Shown: positions 22,470 to 34,176, counted from the first letter of the stretch. The stretch: DNA of 64,000 bases from Histoplasma ohiense (GCA_017607445.1 JAEVHH010000004.1:372001-436000), one strand, 5' to 3'. The notes: generated by a model not told the origin, from the letters alone. A program made the numbers and translations.

Positions 22470-25400
22470 ATGTCTACAGGCTCGAGATCCACCTCGGGTG
22501 CTCTGGGAGTGAGCCAGATAAATACCCACGACGATTTCGACCCATGTGCTTCCACTGCTTCGCTGTTTCTCTACTCTCAGGGCTCTTCTATCCTCTGTCT
22601 ACACCATGATACTCTGGCGATCGAGCGACGGTTTGACCTCCACCAGGAGAAAATCCAGTTTATATCTGTGGACAATGTTAGCGAAAGGGGTGCTGGAAGG
22701 CTAGTAGTTAGCTACGATGTTAGTCAGACGGCAATTGTTTGGGATATATTCACTGGACAAGAAATATCGCGATTTGCTTCTTTTGAACATATCCGAGTTG
22801 CAACCTGGCTGCGGAATGGGAATGTATCGTTTGGTGGGAAAATTCTCCAAAAACAATTAAAGAATAAAAGTTAGAATAAAAAAGTCATTGCTGACTGGCT
22901 TGCAGGAAATACAAAAGGGGAAGTAATCTTATTTGAACCTGCAACGTCTGAACATGTGTCGGCTCGCACGATTTTCGATCCCATTACTGCGTTGGCACCA
23001 GGAAACGATTGTCGGATTTACGCGATTGGGTATGCTCTCTTGAGAGAAATCCCTGGGATTGCACCGCTAACAAACATCCTTATAGATATAATAATGGTTC
23101 AATATTAATCGCTACCATTCAACCTTTTACGATACTTCATACTCTTACTGCCTCTCGTGGGCCTTCCTCCATTGTTTCGTTGGCATGGCATGCGTCATCT
23201 ACCAAGCAGAAATCAGACATGCTCGCCAGCCAGACTGTTGAAGGAGATCTACTTGTGTGGAGTGTATCAAAGCATCCCGCCAACGAAACGCCTCGCGTCA
23301 TTAGATCATTGAAAAGGTCTGAATATGGCTCACCTGGACCAAAATGGTTGGCTTGGTCCAAGAATGGGCGAATTGTTCAATATGCTGAAGGGTATTTTTT
23401 TTTCTTTTTCTTTTTTTTTTTTCATGCTCATTTCCTTAAGTTGCAGATTCCGTTAGCTGACATATGTTTTAGGGAGACTTGGGCATGGGATGTGAGAACA
23501 AAGCACGTAACTTACGAGCAAGTGCCAACCGTACAAGGAGTGAGAGGCCTGGCGAACTATGGATCAACAGCTTCTCTGTTCACACTGGGGCCGAATCATA
23601 CTGTTCAACAATATGATCTTGAAAACCCTACCATGGTCGCCAACGTTCAGCACCTCCCTCTTACTTCCTTGACCAGCCAAACTACCGAGGCACAACCAGA
23701 GAAAGTTGAATCGGGACTTACGACGCAAAATCTGGCGCAATATCAAACCAGCATTGCCGAGAGAATGAGAAGTCCGTCCCCAGCGTCATCAGGGCGACCT
23801 ATTGAGCCAAATGCCTTAGAACTTGCCCGCCAACGGGCTGGGTTGAAGAGCCCTATGTCAACCGGAAGTCAGACCACCTCGACCAGCTCCGCAAACTCGT
23901 ACAATCGTGGTGTACGTGGTGCGATATCGATTCGATCTAGATCTTACAATAGCGGAACGACATTTTCAATGGGCTCTCCCGCGCCTTCAATTCCGGAATC
24001 GCGATCGGTAACTTCTTTGAATTATGCCTCTTCAGTTTCTACCTCCTCCAGGCGATCATACGCTCGCGGCTCCTCACGATTGCGCCATGAATATCTTCCG
24101 AACTCGAGCAATAACAGCAGCCATAATTCGCTCGACAAGCCAATTACGGAGTTATTTCCGTACATCCGGAGCCGTGTAAACAATGTCCCGTTCCAACCCC
24201 CTCGCCCTCAAAACGACGGTAATCTATCACCGGATGAGCTTAGGAAACAGATGCTCCATGTTGTTTTCGGATGGGAAGGAGATATTGATGAACTAATACG
24301 AGATGAGTGTGAGTTCCATTTGACCCCGACATTCGATAATTTCTGTGAGTTTATTGACTCTTTAATCTTTTTTTTTGTAGTGCGCCGTCACAATCCGGGA
24401 AGCCAACATGCCATTCTCCTCGCCCGCTGGTTGGGAGAAATCGACACAAACCTTATCTTGTCAATGATGGGACCAGGCTCTAGCCAGTACAGCGATTGGA
24501 TGTTGCTTGCGTTAACGCAGCTTGGAAACCAGGGCCATAGCAAACATCTCGGGCAAGCGCTGGTCCAAAAGCTTCTGGCAAAAGGCGATATTCATGCTTC
24601 TGCAGCAGTTCTTCTCGGAATGGGCGATTGCAACGATGCCATCGAAGTTTACGTATCAAGAAATCTGTATATGGAGGCAATTCTTTTGACATGTTTATTA
24701 ATGCCTTCCGAATGGCAGCGGCAATCGTATCTAGTAAGGAAATGGGGTGAGCATGTTGTTCAAAACTCCCAACAACATCTGGCTATACGATGCTTTGCCT
24801 GTACCGATGCGGAAACATCCGAAGCATGGGCTTCTCCAACTGCCCAGATGACCACTATTTTATCAGATCAATTGTCCAGATCTCGAGGCCCGACACCAAC
24901 GAATGCTGAGCCGTCCATTACTGCCAATGCACCCCGTCCACCCTCTCGCGGCAATCTTAAAAGCCCGGCCCTGAAGCTCATCACTTCTTTCAGCCCACAT
25001 CCTAATGGCCAATTCAAATTCCCTGGTCTTACTTCTGCGGATCGGACGCCAACCAATGCTCCCGGGATTACACCGATCGCAGATTCTGCACTTGTCGACC
25101 CAACCTCACCTGGAGGATTCGGTTCACATAGATTACCTATGGGCAGAATCGGTCGCACGGGAACACCGAACAGCTATGCGAAACACCGCCTCCCATCAAT
25201 TGGCGAAACTCCAATCGATGTAAATCCTCCAGCTTTTGGTATCCCGAAAAGTTTGCCAACGCCCGTTGACTCAGGGTCGGATAAAGAGAGGGATGCTCGT
25301 AATGCCGGCATGGCCATCGCACAGCGTCAATCTGTTGATACACCGGAGCCTGTTTTGTTGTCGTCTGCTAGGTATACTCCTATATCTGAAACCCCAAGGA

Positions 25401-27637
25401 AGACTCCAACAACTGCTGTTTTGCACGGTGATGATGGATCTGACGGAGGCCGCCAATTTTCGCCCCTTCCAAACGATATATTCGAATCACTGAAAACACA
25501 GAATCAAAGTAGAACGAATTCGCAGAATCAAAGTAGAACGAATTCTCATGAACAGAAGGATATCCGCAAGGCTGAGGGTCTCCATATGCCATGGCCTCCC
25601 TTGGATGCTTTCCCAGAGAGTGGGCCTGACACTTCAATGTCCTACGACATTATACCCCGATCGATGTCGCAAAACCAGCATCGAGGAGCGACACCTGATA
25701 ATTTCTATAGTTCAGCAATGTCAACTACCAGTGCACGATCGACAAGGAGTGCCAATGCTAGTGTCAGAAGTATTGATCAATATATCAGTAGCCTAGACGA
25801 AGCTAGCTACCGTTCTGGCCATCACAGAATCGGACGCGAACGACGAAACACAGATACTGACCCTAATATCAAGGCCCGTAGCAAGCAGAAGTCTCGGCCA
25901 CACTCGAAGGAATCCCATGGGAGAAGCAATCAGCGGTACATACAACCGGCAAAGAGATCGCCGTCGTCACCCATTCCAATGTCCCCAGATGACTTGGCTC
26001 TCTATACTACTGGGGACACGACTGATAATCAATCAAAATCGAACATGGATCAAGGGCGTCGCCATAGGAGCAGAAGACGTACAAAATCCAGAACTCGATC
26101 AGCGTCCAAAAGCCGACTCCGCAATCGTTCCGGTTCTTGGGCTGGAGATAAGTCTAGTCAGGTTACAACGCGCCGCCATAGCCCAGATCCATTATATAAC
26201 TCCATTGCAACACGAGGAAGGAGTTCTCAGAGGACTGAGGGTTCTGGTCCTAGATCTCCATCTTCTCCACTTCCAATGTCTCCAACTCTCGGGGACTACA
26301 ATAGTGGCCAAGATATTGAAAATGGCCTTCGGCTAGTTAATGTAGACAGGAAACATCGTGTACGATCGAGACACACGAGTCAGAACCGCCGTCCAGAACG
26401 TGGCACAAGTTCTCGCCGTGATCCATCTCCAGACCGAAGGAGAGAGCGCAATCGCTCTCACAGTAGACAGAGTCATGACCGCTCAACGAGTGCATTCCGA
26501 GACACATACGCTAGTGGAGATGGCAATAAAGGCCATCGTAGGCACGTCTACTCTATCGATAACGAAACGCCCTCGACCGCAGGTTTTGAAACTGGTCATC
26601 AGCCGCCATCACTGTCTATGGCAGAACGTAAAAGAAAGGAATTAGCAGCTGCTGAGTTGGAAGCTCGCCGTCTGTCCCTAGCGCGCCGACCTTCTGCTCC
26701 CTCAATTCCCCTTCCGGGGGAGAGTGGCAGTAATTTGTCTCTCCGACAAAATGCGGTTGACAGTTCCCCATACAGCGGCTCCTTTAATCAAAGAATGGGA
26801 GGGAAAAACCTATCACCAGCTAATTCGAATTCCGATTCCAACCACTCGGGACGTGGGCCCTCGAATGTTCCGATTGGGCTACCTGCAACTCCTAGGGCAA
26901 TGAGACATCCAAAGTACAGCACAGGCTACGCCGATGTCAATGCCCCTGTTCTACCTGAAGTCCCAGACAATATTATGACACTAAGTGACGCTGTTTATCG
27001 ACCAACTGGATACAATATTTCGCGGTCGGCTTCAGCTCCACCTGAACACCTTGAACTCAATGGAAAACCACACGGGATTGTGGCCCACCCGCATTATCAA
27101 CAACAGATACCGAGTAGCAAGCCAGCTCAGAAATTTTCTCACCGACGACAGACGTCACAGGATATGGGCCAAAATCTATCAAATGGCAATAATGGCAATG
27201 CAGCACCACCACCTCTCCTGCCGGAGCTTCGGCATCTGCAATCACCTCCACCACCGCCACCACCACCTCCCATGATAAATACCCACATCCAAATGCCATC
27301 GACGTATGATTCACGAAACTCGCTTGTTTCAGGCGTGGGAACTATCAACATAGCCATTGATAATCCCTCAAAGATGAATGATATGGGGCTGCAACAACCA
27401 CCAGCAATATTCTCCCCCATCGCCGAGGCGTCAGGACTCTCTCCCTTGAAAAGCAATGGCGATAGTACCCATCGGCGCGGCCGCAGTGTGAATGAGAACT
27501 TCACGAGCAAAATCCGCACTTTTACTGATAGAATGCGTAGTACAAGTCGAGGTCGCAATACTCGGCCTCCGGAATCCGATGCGCCCTCACCGTATGAAAG
27601 CTTGTCGATTCAAAATGTTATTGAGAACAGGATATAG
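22470..27637 (+). CDS. WD40-repeat / alpha-helical scaffold protein with long disordered Arg/Ser-rich tail
   Basis: Proposed exons are 22470-22833, 22906-23029, 23086-23391, 23473-24308 and 24381-27637, giving 1628 residues. All introns have GT..AG ends; introns 1 and 2 show CTGAC/CTAAC branch sites. Residues about 20-325 form WD-type repeats (LVVSYDVSQTAIVWDIFTG, EGDLLVWSV, WAWDVRTK), a probable beta-propeller. Residues 330-510 are Ser-rich linker. Residues about 515-690 are helical repeats beginning LHVVFGWEGDIDELIRDEL and including ALVQKLLAKGDIHASAAVLL, resembling TPR-like solenoids of Gemin5-type and coat-type scaffolds. The rest is disordered, with Arg/Ser blocks near 1100-1130 and 1213-1243 and a nine-Pro run near 1500. 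The propeller plus solenoid plan suggests a cytoplasmic scaffold in RNP or trafficking complexes, but I cannot name an orthologue. Introns 3 (81 nt, poly-T) and 4 (72 nt) are multiples of three without stops. Confidence 0.85.
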
Positions 27638-28704
27638 ATCAGAAACTGCAACTCTCCGGGGGCCAAGTCTATATCCCCTATACAAAAAAAAATTGCGGCA
27701 GTGACTACACACCTGCGAAAAACCGGAAGTGGGGGGAAATAATAAAAATAAAAAGCTAACTCCTTTTGTGATGTTTTTGGGATTTGGAGCTAGGATCAAA
27801 TGAAAGTCTTATACCAAATTTAAAAGATGGAAGCGACCGTCAGCGGTAAAAATGTGTTTCTCATTATAATTCATTATGATTTCAGTCCTTTTTGCTCTTC
27901 TTCTCATGTCCTATTCCTTCATTCATCGGCAAAGATTATATGGATGTCATAAATCAGCGAAGTTGGGCAACCAAAATTCGCTGCTCAATGATACCGTGAA
28001 AAGCAATATGCATGATATGCTTGGTGAACATTTATTTCCTTTTAGCATTTCTTTTATTTCCGAAAATATCTATTTGCTAACGAGTGTTGATTTATCTTCC
28101 CTAATTCCTGTTTCGCGTTATTTCTCCTTATCCCAGCTGATTTCTTTCACTTTTACATTTGCTTCTCTATTGAACTCTGCTGTCGCTCTATTCGTTCTGA
28201 TATCCCCTCCAATCAATGTTTATGATTTTTTTTAACTTTTTTTTCTTTACCGTACGATATTTTCTTCTCAGGGGACCGACGCATTTAATTGGGGTGGCTT
28301 TGATTAAAAATCGTGGCAGTGTTCTCTTCCATTTTTGTAGCGCACAAACCCATCTCCACCGAGTTTAATATATGAACCATTCGCTGTCTCACTTAAGCTA
28401 CATAGCATCGTGATGCTGATATCCGTGTATCTATACGTGCCACAAGTTTCCCGCGTGGCAGTAACAAAAGGCGTTCTACAGATATATATGCATTTCTAAT
28501 GCTTATAAAATTCAGTATCATTCTAAAGTGATAATAATACACACAAATATGGGATGTGGATGTGGATGTGGATGTGGATATATGCTTTGCAAACACACTT
28601 GTATAGCTGTGAAATCAACCCAACTCATAGGTAATAAATATCCCCCCTTCTATGGATAAAGTTAGGGACAATCAAACGTCGAAGGGAATATCAGCTCCAG
28701 CACG
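27638..28704. other. Convergent intergenic region
   Basis: Lies between the 3' ends of the WD40 gene and the minus-strand gene at 28705, so it should hold both 3' UTRs. It is AT-rich, with a GGATGT hexamer repeat at 28552-28578. The frame at 27876-28235 is Ser/Phe/Leu-rich AT-driven noise. Confidence 0.55.
28552..28578. repeat. GGATGT hexamer repeat, about four units
   Basis: Tandem GGATGT units in the convergent intergenic region between two genes. Confidence 0.75.
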
Positions 28705-30048
28705 CTATGAACCTCTCCCCCAATCCCCTTTTTGTTTAGTATAGCTGTCGCCATCACCGATACTCTGCCTCTCCTGTTCAAGCAGGCGGTCGAACTCGCG
28801 CTGCGCTTTGTCTTTAGATTGTCGCGTAGAATCCTCATAGTTGTCTGATTTATTCTGAGGCCACTGCTCAGGTTGTGGTTGGAAAGGCGTGGAGGAAGGG
28901 AACGCGGATGCGGCGCGTATTCGATCCCATGAGCTGCCGGGAGGTGTTGATGACGAATCGGGTGGTGTGCCCTCGGTGCTTGATATTGGTGAATCCAAGC
29001 TTGAGCTTTCCCTCTTGATAGATGGGCGGCTGGAAGCGGATGAGGGTGACCCGCGGAGCCGATCCCAGGCACTTCCTGACGGCTGAGATCTAGTGGTTGT
29101 TGAGCCTGCTGTTGCAGGTGTTGTATTGGAGTTGAAGCCAAAGACATCATCATCGTCGCTTTTATCGATTATCTGGCGACCCTGTCGATATTTACCCAAA
29201 TCGCCTTGCTGCCGCTGCGAAGGGTTCCACTGCTGCGGATTTGATTGCTCCGGAACGTTCGAATCTGCTTGTGATTGCATTACGTAAATTTCGCTTGAAG
29301 GTCCGTAATGGGTAGAAGAGTGGATTGAGTCATCATCACCATTTGATTCGAATCCAGCGGTTGGGCTGGCATTGTCTTTCTCTGGTTTACTTTGCGGTGA
29401 GTGAGGGCGACGTGGGGGTGACTGAGTATGACGAGTCTTCCACCCAAGCTTTTCTAGGCTTTTCTTAACCTTCTGAGGATCTTGATTTGCGCGGTCTTGC
29501 CGGTATTGGGTTAATCTGGGATCCGATGTCAGATCTCGCACTGCGAGAGAGGCGCCGCTTGCTTTTCCGAAAATATTCCCTGCAAAGACACAAAACGGCC
29601 AAAGTAATGATTTAATAATTAACGGTCTATCTACCATACCCTTCATTTGTGAAAAAGGTACTAGACGACCGTTCTTGAAGAAAGGCTTTGCGACTAACAG
29701 GAACCCCAAGAATGAGCCAAGGTATGCCCCAATTCGAGGTTTTGTGGTTAAGCTTACGGCCTGTTCAACGAAGGAATCAGTCTCCAGTTGAGTAAGCGGT
29801 CTGTCCACAAAAGCCATCCCAATTTCAACATGTTGTTTAATCCGAGAAGCCATATATTCCTCGTAGGCGGGTCTCGATCGCAGAAATAACAATTGTTTCC
29901 CCAATCCGTAGGGTGGAACTTCAATTCGGGCGGCAAACATTCTGAGAGGTGATAATGTGTTTTGTGAGAAGGAGTAGCTATCGCCAGAGTCAATAGCAAC
30001 ATTGCCATAGCCATCCGCCTGGGGCGATACCTCGTTCCGCACCATCAT
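28705..30048 (-). CDS. Conserved-looking hypothetical protein with hydrophobic segment and disordered C-terminal half
   Basis: The ATG at 30048 opens a frame that stays open for 447 codons, but it almost certainly contains an intron at 29580-29639: GTATGG donor, TTTGCAG acceptor, exactly 60 nt. Splicing joins PFSQMKG to NIFGKASG and gives 427 residues. The N-terminal part (about 30-175) is folded-looking: FAARIEVPPYGLGKQLLFLR, YEEYMASRIKQHVEIGMAFV, then a hydrophobic stretch RIGAYLGSFLGFLLVAKPFF (about 106-124) that could be a membrane segment. From about 200 on it is Ser/Pro/Gln-rich and disordered, ending in a charged helix (EFDRLLEQERQSI). Composition and the intron argue for a real gene. 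No named family recognised; a membrane-associated role is only a guess. It lies in tandem with the SDR gene upstream and converges on the WD40 gene. Confidence 0.75.
   Translation of the reverse strand: MMVRNEVSPQADGYGNVAIDSGDSYSFSQNTLSPLRMFAARIEVPPYGLGKQLLFLRSRPAYEEYMASRIKQHVEIGMAFVDRPLTQLETDSFVEQAVSLTTKPRIGAYLGSFLGFLLVAKPFFKNGRLVPFSQMKGMVDRPLIIKSLLWPFCVFAGNIFGKASGASLAVRDLTSDPRLTQYRQDRANQDPQKVKKSLEKLGWKTRHTQSPPRRPHSPQSKPEKDNASPTAGFESNGDDDSIHSSTHYGPSSEIYVMQSQADSNVPEQSNPQQWNPSQRQQGDLGKYRQGRQIIDKSDDDDVFGFNSNTTPATAGSTTTRSQPSGSAWDRLRGSPSSASSRPSIKRESSSLDSPISSTEGTPPDSSSTPPGSSWDRIRAASAFPSSTPFQPQPEQWPQNKSDNYEDSTRQSKDKAQREFDRLLEQERQSIGDGDSYTKQKGDWGRGS
29580..29639 (-). other. 60-nt intron, in frame and stop-free
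   Basis: GTATGG..TTTGCAG on the minus strand. Because its length is a multiple of three and it has no stop, retention would add 20 residues (GMVDRPLIIKSLLWPFCVFA-like, hydrophobic) rather than truncate the protein. Confidence 0.7.
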
Positions 30049-30581
30049 GGAGGCAGCCGTGGTTGCGGGGGTTGTTGATCGCGGTCTGAAGAGGGAGATA
30101 GGTTAGTGACTACTGAAGCCGAAACCCAATCAGAAGGGGAGATTGTAAGCAACCCACGTCGTAAAGTTACTACTCTATGTATGGAGGCCCTTGTTGCGAT
30201 ACTCCGTAGAGAGGTCACCACCCAGTTGGGAGTTCAGGTTCAAGCTGCTCTGCCGATTGATCAAAATGATGATATAATAATGCACGTGATTGGAGTCTTG
30301 CGGTGACATTTAAATAAGGGGGAAAAGGGCCACCAGCGCCATGCTGGTATTTAGTAGAGGGGACGAACCAAACCAAACCCCCAACAATTTGTGCAGCAGT
30401 ATCATTACATTTACTATAAGATGCACGATGGGTCAAAAATATACGTTAATGAAAATAAATTCAAATTAAATCCATCTCCTTCAATTACATGAGATTATTC
30501 TGATAGAGTCTTATATTACACCACTGTCCCGGGAATATTTACATGTGCTAGCGTACGGACCTATTTAACAGGGAGCCAGTC

Positions 30582-31770
30582 TCACCATTTTTCAACATAT
30601 GGCCGCATATCAAGTTCTTGGGTAAAGGTAGTTCTTGGCTGGGTATGCAGGAACCAATACGTCTCCGCAATCTGGGGGGTAAACAAAACGTTAGCTAAAT
30701 GATATCAAACAACGACATAAGAAAAGCAGGTCTTTTTCTCTCTTCTCTGTTTTTTATGCTCATCCGATGACACTGAAACTTCGGCATTCAAACTAACCGA
30801 ATTAGGGTCCAATTTTGCGTCGGGAGCGTCAAATTTGAAACCCTTTGTGCGCTCGACATCAATAATGCCATCGATGATAGCATGGCAAACGTGGATTCCC
30901 TGAGGACCAAATTCCCTTGCGAGTGACTGGGACAGGGCTCGCATAGCAAATTTCCCCGTCGCGAATGATGCGCATAGGGAGGAACCTTTGAGGCTTGCGG
31001 TAGCACCTAAGCCATATTAGTATTATCCACCCAATTCGAGAGGAAGAAAGTCAACTGGGCGTGAGATAGATTATACCAGTGAAAATGAGAGTCGGAGGAT
31101 GCTCTAGATCTCCAGACTTCAGGAGTAAAGGCAGCGCGGCCTGGGAGAAATGAAAGGCGCCCTTGCTGTAAATTAATTGTTCCAAAGCAAATAGGAAGCA
31201 TATTAGTCTGGTTTGCTCACAGTTCACATGGCAGCGGTGGATTTATGGTAAAAGCTCTTGAGGGACTGGTGGGGCACATAGGGACTGGAATAATAACAAT
31301 GCGATACTGATGTAGAATATACATAATTTAGAGAGGCGCATACGCATTGCTCTCGTAGCCAGCCGTGAAATCCTCGTGCGAAAGATCGAGAAAGGGCTTC
31401 CGCACAAACCCCCCCCCAACATTATAGATCGCAGCCGCGAGTGGCGCGCTAGGAAATGCTTTCGATATTTCCGCGAAGGCGTTCTTCACGCTCGCATCGC
31501 TTGTGACGTCTGTGTTTACGCCGATGGCGTTCCCGCCGCTGCTACTTATTTCTTGGACGAGAGCCTGATAACTAGCCGCACTTCGCGCCAGGAGGGCGAC
31601 ACTGTACGTTTGGGCAAATTTGCGGGCGATCGAGGCTCCCTGCCGCACCGCAGAGCACTGTTAGAACGTTGAACGCTGTATTTGTGTTCTCGGCTAAAGC
31701 AGATATATAATATGCGCCTTACAGTGCCAGCACCCACACCTGCAATAACTGCAATCGATTTTACTGCCAT
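30582..31770 (-). CDS. Short-chain dehydrogenase/reductase-fold protein lacking the catalytic Tyr (SDR_c10-like)
   Basis: Five exons on the minus strand: 31770-31723, 31639-31344, 31165-31077, 31006-30798 and 30671-30582, giving 243 residues starting MAVKSIAVIAGVGAGTGASI. All introns have GT..AG ends; joins restore the SDR pattern. The Rossmann glycine motif is GVGAGTG (residues 11-17), not the usual TGxxxGxG. The NNAG position reads YNVGGG. The YxxxK active site reads F159-A-T-G-K163: the Lys is kept, the Tyr is Phe. This matches the described classical-SDR subgroup 10, which keeps Lys but has Phe for Tyr. The C-terminal part (LAREFGPQGIHVCHAIIDGI) is a normal SDR continuation, ending PYVEKW. 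NAD(P) binding is plausible; oxidoreductase activity by the usual Tyr mechanism is not. It is 530 bp upstream of the next minus-strand gene. Confidence 0.9.
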
Positions 31771-32473
31771 GGTCAAAGGGATTAGGTTCAGATCTCGGGT
31801 GTTAAGTGTGGTTAGAGGAATAGCTAGAGAAATAGCTATGACAGTTAACAAATATAAAGAAAATAAGAGAAGAGAAGGGGGAAAATAACTGTCTGAACCC
31901 AGAAGATTGGATAATCGGATGGTGGATTTGAATAGTTAGTCCGAGTGTTTGCCCGAGTTTGCAGAGTCAGCTGCCAGCCAATGTCGTCATACCTATCTAA
32001 GATGTTTATATCAAATGTCAGACCTATTTGCGATGCTTTGTCGGAATGATGATCAATCTGAATAAAGTTAAGGAAAAGAAATAGATAAAAGAAGATAGAT
32101 GAGAATGCTGAATTTCTCGTATTCAATTATTATCATTATTATTCCTTATACTGCAAGCAGTGCTTATGACGAGTCCTTGTGTGATGTTAAATCAAGCAAG
32201 AGTTGGTTATATAGGAACAAGAGAGGGATGCTTCAAACACCTTTTGCAGTCACAACAAATATGTCAGGTGGTGTTTTTAATTAACATCACTATCACATAT
32301 GTGGATTCATATATGTGATGTTTTTGCACTGGCGGCTCATGGGCTGGACAAAATCCCATCCAACAAAAAGGAATGGCACGAAGTGATACAGAAATATAGC
32401 CTTCAACAGCGCACTATCGAGCAACTGTGCATGGAGGGTACTGTAGCTGCTCCTTGACAAATCTTGGATCTGA
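31771..32473. other. Intergenic DNA upstream of the SDR gene
   Basis: AT-rich and presumably includes the SDR promoter just above 31770. No open frame of interest. Confidence 0.5.
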
Positions 32474-32962
32474 GTACAGGCTTCTGATGCCAGGAGTGCC
32501 AGAACAGGGAGTTTCTCTGCATCGACTGTTCCAAAAGAAGCATTCCTTACCATCCGATGCATTTGGCCTGCAAAGAAAAGGCCCAAAGATGCCTCCACGT
32601 ATATTGCCAATCTAGAGTATTTTTTCATTGAAGATCATTCCGGCGATGCCACAAAACTTATAAACAGAAACATCCTTGGCCTCGATAAGCTGAAGACCTT
32701 ATATCGCATTATATGCAATCCAAAGGAGCCCCGCAAGCAAATCCCTCCGGAATATTTTGGCACGCTTGCAGATGGGTTAAGGGGTAAGAATAGGGGGTAT
32801 CTAAGCCAATTGTCAAGTCTCCACGGCATAAATAAAAGTGGGAATTACTTAGTATTTAGATCAATCAGAGATGCAAGAATCTTCTCTATATCAATAAAAC
32901 CATTGAGATTCAAGTTATATTTTTTAAATATATTGATTGATATTCAATCATTTCAGTCATAA
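32474..32962 (+). pseudogene. Unidentified open frame in AT-rich DNA, probable gene remnant
   Basis: A stop-to-stop frame of 162 codons with no early ATG. It reads RPKDASTYIANLEYFFIEDH, then GDATKLINRNILGLDKLKTL, YRIICNPKEPRKQIPPEYFG and RGYLSQLSSLHGINKSGNYL. The composition is that of a globular protein, and a frame this long is unexpected by chance in AT-rich sequence. The antisense strand also has a 111-codon frame (32628-32293), so the strand is not certain. There is no start, no flanking exon I can join, and no family I recognise. An internal exon of a broken gene, or a mobile-element fragment, are the likeliest readings. Confidence 0.35.
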
Positions 32963-33558
32963 AATGAAGCAACTTTTGTCCCTCTTCTCTGAGCTTTGTA
33001 TGATTCTTAGACAGAGTGAAGCAAAGTCTAATTGATAACTCTGGTAAGTACATGATAAAAAGGCAGTATTTATAAGGAAGATGATGCTCGATCATACGAG
33101 CGAGGCAGCGCTCGGGTTTCAAGAAGCGAAAGGTGATATAAAATCTCCAATATAGGAAATATTACGGAGTACAAGATATTATTTCCGACATGCTTGCTAG
33201 TAGACAACGCGAAGGCTGCAAATCCAATGCAATCGGGAATATTAATGGACTTTGGCTTGAAATCTAGGAATTGGTTTTCTTTGACTTGCTTTAATCGTAA
33301 ATGTATTTTCTATTAAATATGTAAAAATCTCTGGTGTTCTCGTTTATAGGAACCTCGCAGAAGATTAAAAAATTCCGTCCAAATAAAAATTAAACTATTC
33401 ACAAAACAAATCCTCGCATTCAACATGAACCCCGGCTCACCCCAAAAAGACACCCTCATTCCCCGCTTCATCCATCAAATCAAAAGAATCGAAGGAAAAC
33501 GCAGCCATTCGATTCTCCAATTGGCGTCGGCAATTTCAAGGCCGGTAAGTTACCTGTT

Positions 33559-34176
33559 TTATAGAAAGCCCGGGACAAGAAAGCCACCGAAAAGGCCACC
33601 ACCCTCTTGCCTCGAAGAATGTCGTTTGGTGGCCGCACCCGAAACATCATTGGCCAAGCTCCCGAGGGTCTGGGTAAAATCCTCAATCTTGGACCCAAGG
33701 TCGCCAACGTCTTGTCGACGGGTATTTTCGCTGCGGCCCTTCTTCATACCAGCGCCAGCAAGCGTGTTACCCAGGGCGGAGGTCACACCGCCCACCGTGT
33801 TCCCAAGGCCTCCAGGAAGACTACCAGATACGCCGTCCGGAGCTCCACCAAGTTGTCGGCGAGAGATACGGCTACGGCCGATCTTCACAGCTTTAGCCTG
33901 CGAAGCGCATACTTTGTCAACCTCAGCCTGCAAGGTGCCAGCAGGGAGTGATTCGATTTGTGACAAAGCTTTGTCAACCTGGGCCTGGTCTCGGGTAATA
34001 TCTGTTTTAGCTTTGTTCTCTAGATCCGCCAAGGTGGTCGCGAACTGCTCAGGTGTAAGGTTGGCGAGTAAGGCGCAGGCTGACGAGATATCCGTGGGAA
34101 GCGCATTGTCTGCGATGGCGCACAATGGTGCAACCGCGACAAGGAGGCTGAGGAAGGAGGCGCTTGTGAACCGCAT
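33559..34176 (-). CDS. Small secreted protein with dibasic (Kex2-type) processing sites
   Basis: Single-exon frame of 205 residues. Residues 1-20 are a clear signal peptide (MRFTSASFLSLLVAVAPLCA), cleavage likely after Ala20 or Ala22. Residues 28-92 form a helical domain with two Cys (34 and 90) that could pair: ISSACALLANLTPEQFATTL through LQAEVDKVCASQ. From 100 on it is Gly/Ser-rich and punctuated by basic pairs: SRRQ (106-108), KK (145-146), TRRQ (153-155), KR (184-185) and SSRQ (187-190). Three segments begin with Gln after Arg, as expected if Kex2-like cleavage releases several peptides. A TATATATA box lies about 145 bp upstream. Precise family unknown; secretion is well supported, processing is inference. 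A cell-wall or secreted peptide precursor is plausible. Confidence 0.75.
   Translation of the reverse strand: MRFTSASFLSLLVAVAPLCAIADNALPTDISSACALLANLTPEQFATTLADLENKAKTDITRDQAQVDKALSQIESLPAGTLQAEVDKVCASQAKAVKIGRSRISRRQLGGAPDGVSGSLPGGLGNTVGGVTSALGNTLAGAGMKKGRSENTRRQDVGDLGSKIEDFTQTLGSLANDVSGAATKRHSSRQEGGGLFGGFLVPGFL

Noticed and set aside
24345..24380. A 36-nt intron in the WD40 gene
   Set aside because: A donor at 24309 gives a normal 72-nt intron and the better protein join LIRDELRRHNPGSQ, so the shorter one was dropped.
27876..28235. 119-codon frame between convergent genes
   Set aside because: Composition follows the AT-rich 3' flanks; no motif, no plausible start context.
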